The position numbers and the translations under genes are program-made. Shown here piece by piece: positions 36,352 to 44,639 of a DNA stretch of 64,000 nucleotides (its first letter is position 1; each line of letters opens with the position of its first letter). Origin of the DNA: Sphingomonas sp. GC_Shp_5 (GTDB lineage: Bacteria > Pseudomonadota > Alphaproteobacteria > Sphingomonadales > Sphingomonadaceae); assembly GCF_026540855.1 (NCBI RefSeq), contig NZ_JALNUP010000003.1, positions 62,001 to 126,000 on the forward strand. Direction: 5' to 3'. Under the pieces are notes generated by a model that worked only from the letters and a program-made list of their open reading frames with translations, ran no database searches and was not told the DNA's origin.

Positions 36352-36651
36352 TCAATATTTCTGCTGGCGCTCGTACAGCGATTTATAGTGCTGGATCCGC
36401 GTCACCCGCAGCCCGGGCATGCCGGAGCGGTCGATCGCGCGCTGCCAGCCGGCGAATTCCTCCACCGTCAGATTGTAGCGCGCGCAGACGTCGTCCACCG
36501 AGAGCAGCCCGCCGTTGACGGCCGCGACCACCTCCGCCTTGCGGCGCACCACCCACCGCGTCGTCGACGGCGGCGGCAGCGAATCCAGGGTAAGCGACTC
36601 GCCGAGCGGGCCGATTACCTTGGCGGGGCGGATTTTCTGGTTCTCGATCAT
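36352..36651 (-). CDS. sciP: CtrA inhibitor SciP (DUF1153)
   Basis: 99 residues. KVIGPLGESLTLDSLPPPST, RWVVRRKAEVVAAVNGGLLS and EFAGWQRAIDRSGMPGLRVT match SciP, the small helix-turn-helix protein of alphaproteobacteria that binds CtrA-dependent promoters and restrains CtrA activation in the cell cycle. Full length. A CtrA-like half-site arrangement lies about 92 bp upstream (36743-36757). Supports the alphaproteobacterial assignment. Confidence 0.93.
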   Translation of the reverse strand: MIENQKIRPAKVIGPLGESLTLDSLPPPSTTRWVVRRKAEVVAAVNGGLLSVDDVCARYNLTVEEFAGWQRAIDRSGMPGLRVTRIQHYKSLYERQQKY

Positions 36652-36742
36652 TACTCAACCTCGATCGGGGCGGGGGCCCCCTACCTGAACTCTGTGACGT
36701 GACCTTAAAGGTGGGACTTGAAGATCACCTGAAACGCCAAGG

Positions 36743-36757
36743 TTAATAGTCCGTTTA
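36743..36757 (-). promoter_or_regulatory. Candidate CtrA binding site upstream of sciP
   Basis: On the reverse strand TAAA-N7-TTAA followed by CC lies about 92 bp before the sciP ATG, close to the TTAA-N7-TTAA CtrA box (one mismatch). SciP genes are CtrA-controlled in Caulobacter. Placement fits, but the match is imperfect. Confidence 0.4.
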
Positions 36758-36982
36758 CTCGTCCTTCCATCGCAGCAGCGCTGCGGCCATCGGCCCGTTA
36801 AACGCGCCGTCCAGTGGCGCGAGCAGCCGCGACGTATCGGTCAGTCGCCCGAAGCTCGCCTGCACCGCCGCCGTCTGGCTGCCGGTCTGCCGAGCCGCAA
36901 TCCCCACCATCAGCACCGCCAGGTCGCTGGGTAGCTGGGTGACCTCTGACTCTCTGTCAAAACCGGGGAAGCTCAGATCCAA
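36755..36982 (-). CDS. Small hypothetical protein
   Basis: 75 codons starting at TTG (36982), with AGGA about 14 bases before it. Residues such as LPSDLAVLMVGIAARQTGSQ give a balanced, helical-looking composition unlike most shadow frames here. No family recognised. It lies upstream of sciP on the same strand. It could equally be non-coding; start uncertain. Confidence 0.35.
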   Translation of the reverse strand: MDLSFPGFDRESEVTQLPSDLAVLMVGIAARQTGSQTAAVQASFGRLTDTSRLLAPLDGAFNGPMAAALLRWKDE

Positions 36983-37117
36983 CGAACGGTCTTTCCTGTC
37001 GTTATCGTCGGCAACCCCTAGCCCCGGTCTGGTGAAGGCGGGGTAAAGCGACCCGCAAGGGATCGTGAACCTTCCCTAATTTTGCGGTGAGCCGTGGAAG
37101 CGCCTATGTAGGCCGCC

Positions 37118-38227
37118 ATGAACGAGGTGGATTTCCAGCTGTCCGGCCCTGCCGGCGCGCGGCGCATCGTCGTCGCCATGTCCGGCGGCGTCGACAGTTC
37201 CGTGGTGGCCGCGCTCGCAGCGCGTACCGGCGCCGAGACAATCGGGGTGACACTGCAGCTCTACGACCATGGCGAAGCCGTCGGCCGCGCGGGCAGCTGC
37301 TGCGCCGGCCGCGACATCCGCGACGCGCGCGCGGTGTGCGACACGCTCGGCATCGCGCATTATGTGTTCGATCACGAGACGAGCTTTCGCGAACAGGTGG
37401 TCGACCGCTTCGCCGATGAATATCTCGCCGGGCGCACCCCCATCCCGTGCGTCCAGTGCAACACCGGGCCGAAGTTCACCGACCTGCTCACGCTCGCCCG
37501 CAATCTCGGCGCGGATTGCCTCGCCACCGGCCATTACGTTCGCCGGATCGAGGGTGCGGCGGGCGCCGAGCTCCACCGCGGCGCCGATCCCGCGCGCGAC
37601 CAGAGCTATTTCCTGTTCGCGACCACGCAAGCCCAGCTCGATTACCTGCGCTTCCCCCTGGGCGGCCTGCCCAAGGCGCGGGTGCGCGAGATCGCCGCCG
37701 AGCTCGGCCTCGGCGTCGCCGCCAAGCCGGACAGCCAGGACATCTGCTTCGTGCCCGACGGCGATTATGCCGGGCTGGTCAAGAAGCTGCGCCCCGAGGC
37801 CGATACCGCCGGCGACATCGTCGACCTCGGCGGCCGCAAGCTCGGCGAGCATCGCGGCATCATCCACTTCACCGTCGGCCAGCGCCGCGGGCTGGAGATC
37901 GGCGGCAGCCCCGAGCCGCTCTACGTGGTGCGGGTGGACGCGGCCGCACGCCAGGTGGTGGTCGGCCCGCGCGCCGCACTAGCGGTGGAGGCGGCGCAGA
38001 TCACCGGGCTCAACTGGATTGGCGGCGACCATCACGGGCCGCTCACCGCCAAGGTGCGCTCGATGGCCAAGCCGGTGCCGGCGCGGCTGGCGGGCGACCG
38101 GCTGGTGTTCGACGCGCCGGAATATGGCGTCTCGCCCGGGCAGGCGGCGGTGCTCTATGCCGGCGATCGCGTGCTCGGCGGCGGCTGGATCGCGGCAACC
38201 GAGGCGGCACTCGCCGCCGCGGCATGA
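37118..38227 (+). CDS. mnmA: tRNA-specific 2-thiouridylase MnmA
   Basis: 369 residues. The PP-loop is [16 protein letters not shown] (about 19-34). The catalytic Cys pair region shows [17 protein letters not shown], and [17 protein letters not shown] is the conserved tRNA-binding segment; the C-terminal beta-barrel ([20 protein letters not shown]) is intact. MnmA adds sulfur to U34 of tRNA-Lys, -Glu and -Gln using sulfur from a relay. Its stop overlaps the next ATG (ATGA at 38224). Confidence 0.95.
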   Translation: MNEVDFQLSGPAGARRIVVAMSGGVDSSVVAALAARTGAETIGVTLQLYDHGEAVGRAGSCCAGRDIRDARAVCDTLGIAHYVFDHETSFREQVVDRFADEYLAGRTPIPCVQCNTGPKFTDLLTLARNLGADCLATGHYVRRIEGAAGAELHRGADPARDQSYFLFATTQAQLDYLRFPLGGLPKARVREIAAELGLGVAAKPDSQDICFVPDGDYAGLVKKLRPEADTAGDIVDLGGRKLGEHRGIIHFTVGQRRGLEIGGSPEPLYVVRVDAAARQVVVGPRAALAVEAAQITGLNWIGGDHHGPLTAKVRSMAKPVPARLAGDRLVFDAPEYGVSPGQAAVLYAGDRVLGGGWIAATEAALAAAA

Positions 38228-38523
38228 CCGGTTCGATCGCAGCCTTGCGCGAGGCCATGCAGGCAGCCGCGGCCGCGCTCGACTTCGAGGAGGCCCAGCG
38301 GCTGCGCGACCAGATCAGCCTGTTGCGCGCCGCCGGCGAGGCGAGCGGCACCGGGATCGACCCCGCTGCTATCGACCCGAGCGGTCTGCAGCGCCAGCAG
38401 CCCGGCGCGATGGGGCTCGGCACCAGCCAGCAGCGGGTGACGCCGCCGGCGGGATGGGTGAAGCCGCGCAAGCCCGATCCGATGACCAAGGGCCGGTCGC
38501 GCGGGCGCAAGCCCCTGCCGTAA
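38224..38523 (+). CDS. UVR-motif small protein
   Basis: 99 residues. Residues 6-32 ([20 protein letters not shown] then RDQISLL) form a UvrB/UvrC (UVR) helical hairpin motif. The rest is a Pro/Lys-rich basic tail ending [14 protein letters not shown] motifs mediate protein contacts in UvrB, UvrC and McsA; here the motif stands alone, so the partner is unknown. Translationally coupled to mnmA by a four-base overlap. Confidence 0.85.
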   Translation: MTGSIAALREAMQAAAAALDFEEAQRLRDQISLLRAAGEASGTGIDPAAIDPSGLQRQQPGAMGLGTSQQRVTPPAGWVKPRKPDPMTKGRSRGRKPLP

Positions 38524-38532
38524 CTCCCTCTC

Positions 38533-38595
38533 CGTTCGTGCTGAGCCCGTCGAAGCATCGTGCGACTGATGCCCTTCGACAGGCTCAGGCGAACG
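38533..38595. repeat. Dispersed palindromic repeat, family B
   Basis: CGTTCGTGCTGAGCCCGTCG and, inverted, CCCTTCGACAGGCTCAGGCG form a long hairpin between the UVR-motif and PhzF genes. Copies occur at 54810, 56057 and 56157. It may act as an attenuator or terminator for converging transcripts. Confidence 0.8.
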
Positions 38596-38642
38596 CAAGG
38601 GTCAGTCAGCCTAGATTGTTCGTGCTCGCTTAACCTTGCCCG

Positions 38643-39440
38643 TTAGGGCAGCAGGAACGTCCCCTCGATCACCGTCACGCAGCTGCCGCCGAGCACCACC
38701 CGGTCGCCCTCGAGCGAACAGGTCAGCCGGCCGCCGCGCGCGCTGGCCTGATAGGCGGTGAGCCGGTCGCGCCCGAGCCGCTGCGCCCAGTAAGGCACCA
38801 CCACCGCGTGCGCCGATCCGGTAACCGGATCCTCGTCGATGCCGCCGCCCGGCGCAAAGGCACGGCTGACGATATCGGTGGTGTCGCCGGGAGCGGTGAC
38901 GATCGCGAGCCAATCGCCCTGCTGCGCCAGCTTGCGGAAATCGGGATCGACGGCGCGGACCTGGTCCTCGCTTTCGAGCACCACCACGCCGTAGCGATGC
39001 TCGTGCCACAGCGTCTCGACCGCCGGATCGACCCCGAGCGCCTCGACGATCTCGGGCAGCGGCTTGGGGCTCGGCACCCACGCCGGCAGCGCGAGCAGAT
39101 AACCATCGTCGCGCCGGCTCACCTCGAGCAGGCCGGCCTGACGCGTGCGGAAGCGGACCCGATCGAGCGTGTAGTCCGACGACAGCACGAAATGCCCGCT
39201 CGCCAGCGTCGCATGGCCGCACATCACCACTTCGTTGGTGGGGGTGAACCAGCGCAGCTCGAACTCGGCATCGCTGTCGGCGGACGGTACGATGAACGCG
39301 GTCTCGCTGAGGTTGTTCTCGGCGGCGATGCGCTGCAGCACCGCGTCGTCGAGCCACGCCGCCAGCGGCATCACCGCGGCGGGATTGCCGGCGAAGGGCG
39401 TGTCGGTGAAGGCGTCGATCTGGGCGAACGGTATTCTCAC
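38643..39440 (-). CDS. PhzF-family isomerase/epimerase
   Basis: 265 residues. The start IPFAQIDAFTDTPFAGNPAA contains the PhzF hallmark (FxGNPAAV). It is followed by NNLSETAFI with the general-base Glu, and the second-half repeat DEDPVTGSAHAVVVPYWAQR. PhzF-like proteins isomerise small acids (diaminopimelate-epimerase fold). No phenazine genes are nearby, so it is an orphan of unknown substrate. Confidence 0.92.
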   Translation of the reverse strand: MRIPFAQIDAFTDTPFAGNPAAVMPLAAWLDDAVLQRIAAENNLSETAFIVPSADSDAEFELRWFTPTNEVVMCGHATLASGHFVLSSDYTLDRVRFRTRQAGLLEVSRRDDGYLLALPAWVPSPKPLPEIVEALGVDPAVETLWHEHRYGVVVLESEDQVRAVDPDFRKLAQQGDWLAIVTAPGDTTDIVSRAFAPGGGIDEDPVTGSAHAVVVPYWAQRLGRDRLTAYQASARGGRLTCSLEGDRVVLGGSCVTVIEGTFLLP

Positions 39441-39482
39441 GCGATCAATCCTCTGCGGGGCCGGGCAAGCGCGTCGCCGCGC

Positions 39483-40430
39483 CTATAGCCGCTTGCTGAA
39501 CCAATGGGGGGTAACGTCGGCCTCGACCAGCGGGTTGTCGGTATCGACATGGCCCTCGGGATCGAGGTGGATCAGCACCTCCACCTTGGGAAAGGCGCCA
39601 CGCAGCTTGACCTCGACCGCCTCGACGATGTCGTGCGCCGCGCTCACCGTGAGGTTGCGATCCACCTCCATGTGGAATTGCGCGAAGTCATGGCTACCCG
39701 AGCGCCGGGTGCGGAAATCGTGGATGCCCCTGATCCCGGGCTGGCGCGCCGCGACCTCGAGGAAGGCGTGGCGCTGGTCCTCGGGCCACTCCTTGTCCAT
39801 CAACTGGTCAATCGCGTTGGACGAGGCCTGGAACGCGCCCCAGGCGAGCCACAGCGCGATGGCGATGCCGAAGATCGGATCGGCCTTGTGCCAGCCGAGA
39901 TATTGATCGACGACCAGCGCCACGATCACCGAACCGTTGAGCAGCACGTCCGACTGGTAATGGACATTGTCCGCCATGATCGCGACCGAGCCGGTCTGGC
40001 GGATGATGCGGCGCTGGTACCAGAGCAGCACGGCGGTGGCGGCGATCGCCACCACCGACACGCCGATGCCAAAGCCCGCGTCGCCGGTCGCGCCATTCTC
40101 GCCGAGCGCGGTGATCGCGCGCCAGCCGATCGCGGCTGCCGAGGCGGTGATCAGCGCGACCTGGAACAGCGCTGCGAGTGCCTCCGCCTTGCCATGGCCA
40201 AAACGGTGATCGTGATCGGCGGGCTCGGCGGCGAGGCGGACGCCGTAGAGCGTCACCAGGCTGGCGAGCAGATCGAGCACGGTATCGGCAAGGCTGCCGA
40301 GCATCGCCACCGAGCCGGTCTGCCAGGCGGCAAAGCTCTTCAGCGCCAGCAGAAAACAGGCCATCGCCACGCTGGCCAGCGCGGCGCGCGTGGCCAAAGG
40401 CAGGATCCGGCGGCGTTCGTCACCCGTCAT
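39483..40430 (-). CDS. Cation diffusion facilitator (CDF) metal exporter
   Basis: About 315 residues from the ATG at 40430 (an earlier ATG at 40454 lies inside pdxH). TM helices carry the CDF metal sites: [17 protein letters not shown] with the D-x3-D pattern, and [18 protein letters not shown]. The second site [16 protein letters not shown] follows, then a cytoplasmic ferredoxin-like domain with [12 protein letters not shown] and HLDPEGHVD. Exports Zn2+, Fe2+ or similar using proton antiport. Overlaps pdxH by ATGA. Confidence 0.92.
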   Translation of the reverse strand: MTGDERRRILPLATRAALASVAMACFLLALKSFAAWQTGSVAMLGSLADTVLDLLASLVTLYGVRLAAEPADHDHRFGHGKAEALAALFQVALITASAAAIGWRAITALGENGATGDAGFGIGVSVVAIAATAVLLWYQRRIIRQTGSVAIMADNVHYQSDVLLNGSVIVALVVDQYLGWHKADPIFGIAIALWLAWGAFQASSNAIDQLMDKEWPEDQRHAFLEVAARQPGIRGIHDFRTRRSGSHDFAQFHMEVDRNLTVSAAHDIVEAVEVKLRGAFPKVEVLIHLDPEGHVDTDNPLVEADVTPHWFSKRL

Positions 40431-41005
40431 GGGAACAGCAATCCCTCGCTCCACCCGTCGCCATCGCGGGTGAACAGCCGACGCTCATGTAGCCGATGCG
40501 CCCGGTCCTGCCAAAATTCGATGGCATCGGGGGTGACGCGGTAGCCGCCCCAATGCGGCGGCCGCGGCACCGGACCGCCCTCGAACTGCGTCGTCATCTC
40601 GGCGACCCGCGCCTCGAACGTCTCGCGCGCGTCAAGCGGGCGCGACTGGTCAGATGCCCAGGCGCCGAGCTGCGAATCGCGCCCGCGGCTGGCGAAATAG
40701 GCATCCGACTCGGCATCGGTGGCGAGGCTCACCTGGCCTTCGATGCGGATCTGCCGGCGCAGCGACTTCCAGTGAAACAGCAGCGCCGCCTGCATGTTCG
40801 CGCCAAGGTCGGCGGCCTTGCGGCTGCCGCGGTTGGTGTAGAACACGAAGCCATCGGGGCCATGGCCCTTGAACAGCACCATGCGCACCGAGGGGCGGCC
40901 CGCTCCATCGGCGGTGGCCAGTGCCATCGCATTTGGGTCGTTGATTTCTGATGCGCGTGCCTCGGCATACCAACTGTCGAACAGCACAAAGGGATCGGTG
41001 GTCAT
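40427..41005 (-). CDS. pdxH: Pyridoxamine 5'-phosphate oxidase
   Basis: 192 residues, short end of normal. FMN/PLP motifs are [39 protein letters not shown] and the C-terminal signature [18 protein letters not shown]. Converts pyridoxamine or pyridoxine phosphate to pyridoxal phosphate with FMN and oxygen. Its stop overlaps the CDF gene start (ATGA). Confidence 0.95.
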   Translation of the reverse strand: MTTDPFVLFDSWYAEARASEINDPNAMALATADGAGRPSVRMVLFKGHGPDGFVFYTNRGSRKAADLGANMQAALLFHWKSLRRQIRIEGQVSLATDAESDAYFASRGRDSQLGAWASDQSRPLDARETFEARVAEMTTQFEGGPVPRPPHWGGYRVTPDAIEFWQDRAHRLHERRLFTRDGDGWSEGLLFP

Positions 41006-41138
41006 CCGCCGCCCTTAGCGACTTTCGGCGACGCCGTCATGCCGGGCCGTCAGGCAGCCAGCGATGCGGTTTCGACGGCCACGGAACGACTCCGTCGCCG
41101 GGGAATTGAATCGGCCCCGCAACGAGGTGTTTTTCCGC

Positions 41139-42038
41139 ATGGCCGCACGCGCTTACTGGCAAGGGCAGATCAGGCTCGCCCTCGTCTCGATCCCGGTCGA
41201 AATTTATTCGGCCACCAAGAGCGGCGCGGCGGTGTCGTTCAAGCAGATCCACGAGCCCTCGGGACAGCCGATCCATTACGAGAAGGTCGTCACCGGGATC
41301 GGCCCGGTGGACACCGACGAGATCATGAAGGGCTATGAGGTCTCCAAGGGCGAGTTCGTGCTGCTCGAGCAGGACGAGATCGATGCGGTGAAGCTCGAAT
41401 CGAAAAAGACGCTGGAGCTCACCCAGTTCGTCGATGCGAGCGAGATCGACGTCATCTATTACGAGAAGCCCTATTTCGTGGTCCCGGCCGACGACCTTGC
41501 CGAAGAAGCGTTCATCGTGCTGCGCGAGGCGCTCAAGCGGACCAAGAAGGTCGGGCTCGGCCAGCTAGCGCTAAGGGGCCGCGAATATGTCGTCAGCCTC
41601 AAGCCGTGCGGGCGCGGCATGGTGCTGGAGACGCTGCGTTACGCCGACGAGGTCAACAAGGCGCAGAGCTATTTCCGCGAAATCCCCGAGGGCAAGCCCG
41701 ACGAGGATCTGCTCGATCTCGCCGAAGCGCTGATCGAGAAGAAGACCGGCGCGTTCGATCCGCAGGAGTTCCACGATCGCTATGTCGATGCGCTGAAGGA
41801 GCTGGTCGAGCGCAAGCGCAAGGCCAAGGGCGGCAAGATCATCGAGGAGAAGGACGATGGCGGCGGGCGCTCGGCGTCCAACGTCGTCGACCTGATGGCG
41901 GCGCTGAAGAAATCGATGGAAAAGCCCGGCGCGGCCCCCGCCAAGGCGGCACCGGCCAAGAAGCCGGCGGCGAAAAAGGCGGCGGCCGACGACGCCCCTG
42001 CCCCGGCGAAGAAACCAGCGGCGAAGAAGCGGGCCTGA
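41139..42038 (+). CDS. ku: Ku protein (bacterial NHEJ)
   Basis: 299 residues from MAARAYWQGQIRLALVSIPV, the standard Ku N-terminus (frame open to 41064). The DNA-encircling core contains EIYSATKSGAAVSFKQIHEP and VLLEQDEIDAVKLESKKTLE. The C-terminus is a Lys/Ala/Pro-rich tail (AAPAKKPAAKKAAADDAPAP) beyond the core. Such tails help Ku bind and thread along DNA and recruit LigD. Ku homodimers bind broken ends. It is seven bases upstream of ligD. Confidence 0.95.
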   Translation: MAARAYWQGQIRLALVSIPVEIYSATKSGAAVSFKQIHEPSGQPIHYEKVVTGIGPVDTDEIMKGYEVSKGEFVLLEQDEIDAVKLESKKTLELTQFVDASEIDVIYYEKPYFVVPADDLAEEAFIVLREALKRTKKVGLGQLALRGREYVVSLKPCGRGMVLETLRYADEVNKAQSYFREIPEGKPDEDLLDLAEALIEKKTGAFDPQEFHDRYVDALKELVERKRKAKGGKIIEEKDDGGGRSASNVVDLMAALKKSMEKPGAAPAKAAPAKKPAAKKAAADDAPAPAKKPAAKKRA

Positions 42039-42045
42039 GGGCTAG

Positions 42046-44520
42046 ATGGCCACCACCGATCCGCTCTCGCGCTACAACGCCAAGCGCGATTTCACCAAGA
42101 CCGCCGAGCCCGCGGGCACGCTGGCGCCGGGCCACGGCAACAGTTTCATGGTCCAGAAGCATGACGCGACCCGGCTGCACTGGGATTTCCGGCTGGAGAT
42201 AGACGGCGTGCTCAAGAGCTGGGCGGTGACGCGCGGCCCCAGCCTGGATCCCGCCGAGAAGCGCCTCGCGGTGCGCACCGAGGATCACCCGCTGTCCTAC
42301 GCGACCTTCGAGGGCACCATCCCGGCGGGCGAATATGGCGGCGGCACGGTGATGCTGTGGGATCGCGGCACCTGGTCGCCGATCGCGGGCAAGAGCGCCA
42401 AGGACATCGAGCACGGCCATCTCCACTTCGTGCTCGAGGGCGAGCGGATGAAGGGCGAATGGCTGCTGATCCGGCTGAAGCCGCGCGGCCGCGAGAAGAA
42501 CGAGAACTGGCTGCTGCGCAAGATCGACGATGCCGCCGCCGGCGGCACCGACACGCTGGTCGAGGAGGCGCTGACCAGCGTCGCCACCGGGCGGACGATG
42601 CAGGAGATCGCCGAGGGCAAGAGGCCGGCCAAGGCCGCGCCGGCGAAGAAGGCCGCCGTCAAAACCGCCGCTAAGACCAGGGCCAAGGCCGCCGCGGCCG
42701 CCAAGGGCAAGCCGCCGGCCTTCCAGGAACCGCAATTGTGTACGCTGGTGGACAGCGTCCCCACCGGCGGCGGCTGGCTCCACGAGGTGAAATATGACGG
42801 CTATCGCGCGCTGGTCGCTGTCGGCGGCGGCACCGCCAAGGTCTATACCCGAAGCGGGCTCGACTGGACCGACAAGTTCGCCGCGATCGCCGAGGCGGCG
42901 GCGGCGCTGCCGGTGACGTCGGCGCTGATCGATGGCGAGATCGTCGCCTTCAAGGACGGCCGGCCGGATTTCTCCACGCTCAAGGACGCGATCTCGGCGG
43001 GCGGCGACATGACGTTGTTCGCCTTCGACCTGCTCGAGCTCGACGGCGAGGATCTGACCGGGCTCGCGAACATCGCCCGCAAGGAGCGGCTGCACGCGAT
43101 CATTCCGAACAGCGATCGGATCCATTATTCCGATCACGTGCTCGGCTCGGGCGAGCAATTGTTCGAGACGATGTGCCGCGAGGGGCTGGAGGGTGTCGTC
43201 TCAAAGCAGGCCGATGCACCCTATCGCGGCCGCCGCACCAAGGCGTGGCTCAAGGCCAAATGCACCAGGCGGCAGGAGTTCGTGATCGTCGGCTGGACGC
43301 CGTCGGACAAGAACCGCGGCTTCAAGTCGCTGCTGCTCGGCGTCCATGAGGCAGGCGTGCTGCGCTATGCGGGCAAGGTCGGCACCGGCTTCGGCGCCGC
43401 GCTGATGGACGAGATCGGCGACAAGCTCGCCGCGCTGGCGCAGGCGGAGCCGACGGTGAAGGCGCCGCGCGCGATGGTGCGCGGCGCCAAATGGGTGACG
43501 CCCGAGCTGGTCGCCGAGATCGCCTTCACCGAGGTGACGCCCGATGGCGTGCTCCGCCACCCGAGCTTCCTCGGCCTGCGCGGCGACAAGAAGGCGGCGG
43601 ACGTGGTGGTAGAGACGCCCGAGCCGGCACCCGCGACGCTCACGGCCGAGCTCCCCGAGGTCCACGTCAAGGTGAGCAGCCGCGACCGGGTGATCTTTCC
43701 CGAATCGGACGTCACCAAGGGCGAGCTCGCGGACTATTACGCGCAGGTCTCGCCGATCATGCTGCCCTGGGCCGGGCGCCGGCCGGTCAGCCTGGTGCGT
43801 TGCCCGCAAGGCCGCGCCAAGCAATGCTTCTTCCAGAAGCACGATGCCGGCAGCTTCGGCGAATGGGTCCACCATGTCGACGTTACCGAGAAGGACGGCA
43901 CCGTCGAGCCCTATCTCTACGTCGACGACGTCGATGGCCTCACCGCCTGCGTCCAGATGGGCACCATCGAATTCCACGGCTGGGGCTCGTCGATCGACGC
44001 GCTCGAGCAGCCCGACCGGCTGGTGTTCGATCTCGACCCCGACGAGGGGCTCGATTTCGGCGACACCAAACGCGCCGCCGACTATCTCAAGAACCAGCTC
44101 GCCGAGATCGGGCTGGTAAGCTTCCCGCTGCTGTCGGGCGGCAAGGGCGTTCATGTGGTGGTGCCGCTGACGCCGCAAGCAGAATGGCCGGCGGTGAAGG
44201 ACTTCGCCGATCGCTTTGCCCGCGCGCTAGCCGCCGCGGACCCCGAGCGGTTCGTCGCGGTGATGTCCAAGGCCAAGCGCAAGGGCAAGATCTTCATCGA
44301 CTATCTGCGCAACCAGCGCGGCGCTACCGCGATCATGCCCTATGCCGCGCGGGCGCGTGCCGGCGCGCCGGTCGCGGCACCGGTCTCCTGGACCGAGCTG
44401 CGCGACCTAGACACCGCGGCGCGCTGGAGCGTGCGCGATGCCGCGGAGCTGCTCGAACGCGCCGGCTCGCGTGCGCTGGAGGGCTGGGGCATCGCTGATC
44501 AGGTACTGCCGGACCTCTAA
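42046..44520 (+). CDS. ligD: ATP-dependent DNA ligase LigD
   Basis: 824 residues with three modules. First a phosphoesterase (about 30-180, MVQKHDATRLHWDFRLEIDG). Then the ligase, with the adenylated lysine in HEVKYDGYRALV at residue 249, IDGEIVAFKDG and EGVVSKQADAPYRGRRTKAW. Last a primase-like polymerase (about 545-820, VSSRDRVIFPESDVTKGELA and DLDPDEGLDFGDTK with the metal Asp pair). The order PE-LIG-POL is common in alphaproteobacteria. Repairs double-strand breaks with Ku in stationary phase. Confidence 0.96.
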   Translation: MATTDPLSRYNAKRDFTKTAEPAGTLAPGHGNSFMVQKHDATRLHWDFRLEIDGVLKSWAVTRGPSLDPAEKRLAVRTEDHPLSYATFEGTIPAGEYGGGTVMLWDRGTWSPIAGKSAKDIEHGHLHFVLEGERMKGEWLLIRLKPRGREKNENWLLRKIDDAAAGGTDTLVEEALTSVATGRTMQEIAEGKRPAKAAPAKKAAVKTAAKTRAKAAAAAKGKPPAFQEPQLCTLVDSVPTGGGWLHEVKYDGYRALVAVGGGTAKVYTRSGLDWTDKFAAIAEAAAALPVTSALIDGEIVAFKDGRPDFSTLKDAISAGGDMTLFAFDLLELDGEDLTGLANIARKERLHAIIPNSDRIHYSDHVLGSGEQLFETMCREGLEGVVSKQADAPYRGRRTKAWLKAKCTRRQEFVIVGWTPSDKNRGFKSLLLGVHEAGVLRYAGKVGTGFGAALMDEIGDKLAALAQAEPTVKAPRAMVRGAKWVTPELVAEIAFTEVTPDGVLRHPSFLGLRGDKKAADVVVETPEPAPATLTAELPEVHVKVSSRDRVIFPESDVTKGELADYYAQVSPIMLPWAGRRPVSLVRCPQGRAKQCFFQKHDAGSFGEWVHHVDVTEKDGTVEPYLYVDDVDGLTACVQMGTIEFHGWGSSIDALEQPDRLVFDLDPDEGLDFGDTKRAADYLKNQLAEIGLVSFPLLSGGKGVHVVVPLTPQAEWPAVKDFADRFARALAAADPERFVAVMSKAKRKGKIFIDYLRNQRGATAIMPYAARARAGAPVAAPVSWTELRDLDTAARWSVRDAAELLERAGSRALEGWGIADQVLPDL

Positions 44521-44545
44521 CGCCTCATCATCCAGGGCTCGACGT

Positions 44546-44573
44546 GGGCTGACCAAGGATCAGCGCCCTTTTA
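44546..44573 (+). terminator. Rho-independent terminator after ligD
   Basis: GGGCTGA pairs with TCAGC and CCC (one bulged G) around CCAAGGA, followed by TTTTAT. It lies about 25 bp after the ligD stop. Confidence 0.6.
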
Positions 44574-44639
44574 TGTTGCATGGCAGCGCGCAAGCGTAGA
44601 CGGTGCCGCTCACACCGCAGGGACATACAAAGGCAAGCG

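Noticed and set aside
37447..38523. A 358-codon frame overlapping mnmA
   Set aside because: Shadow of mnmA; only the last 99 codons, from 38224, are a plausible gene (UVR-motif protein).
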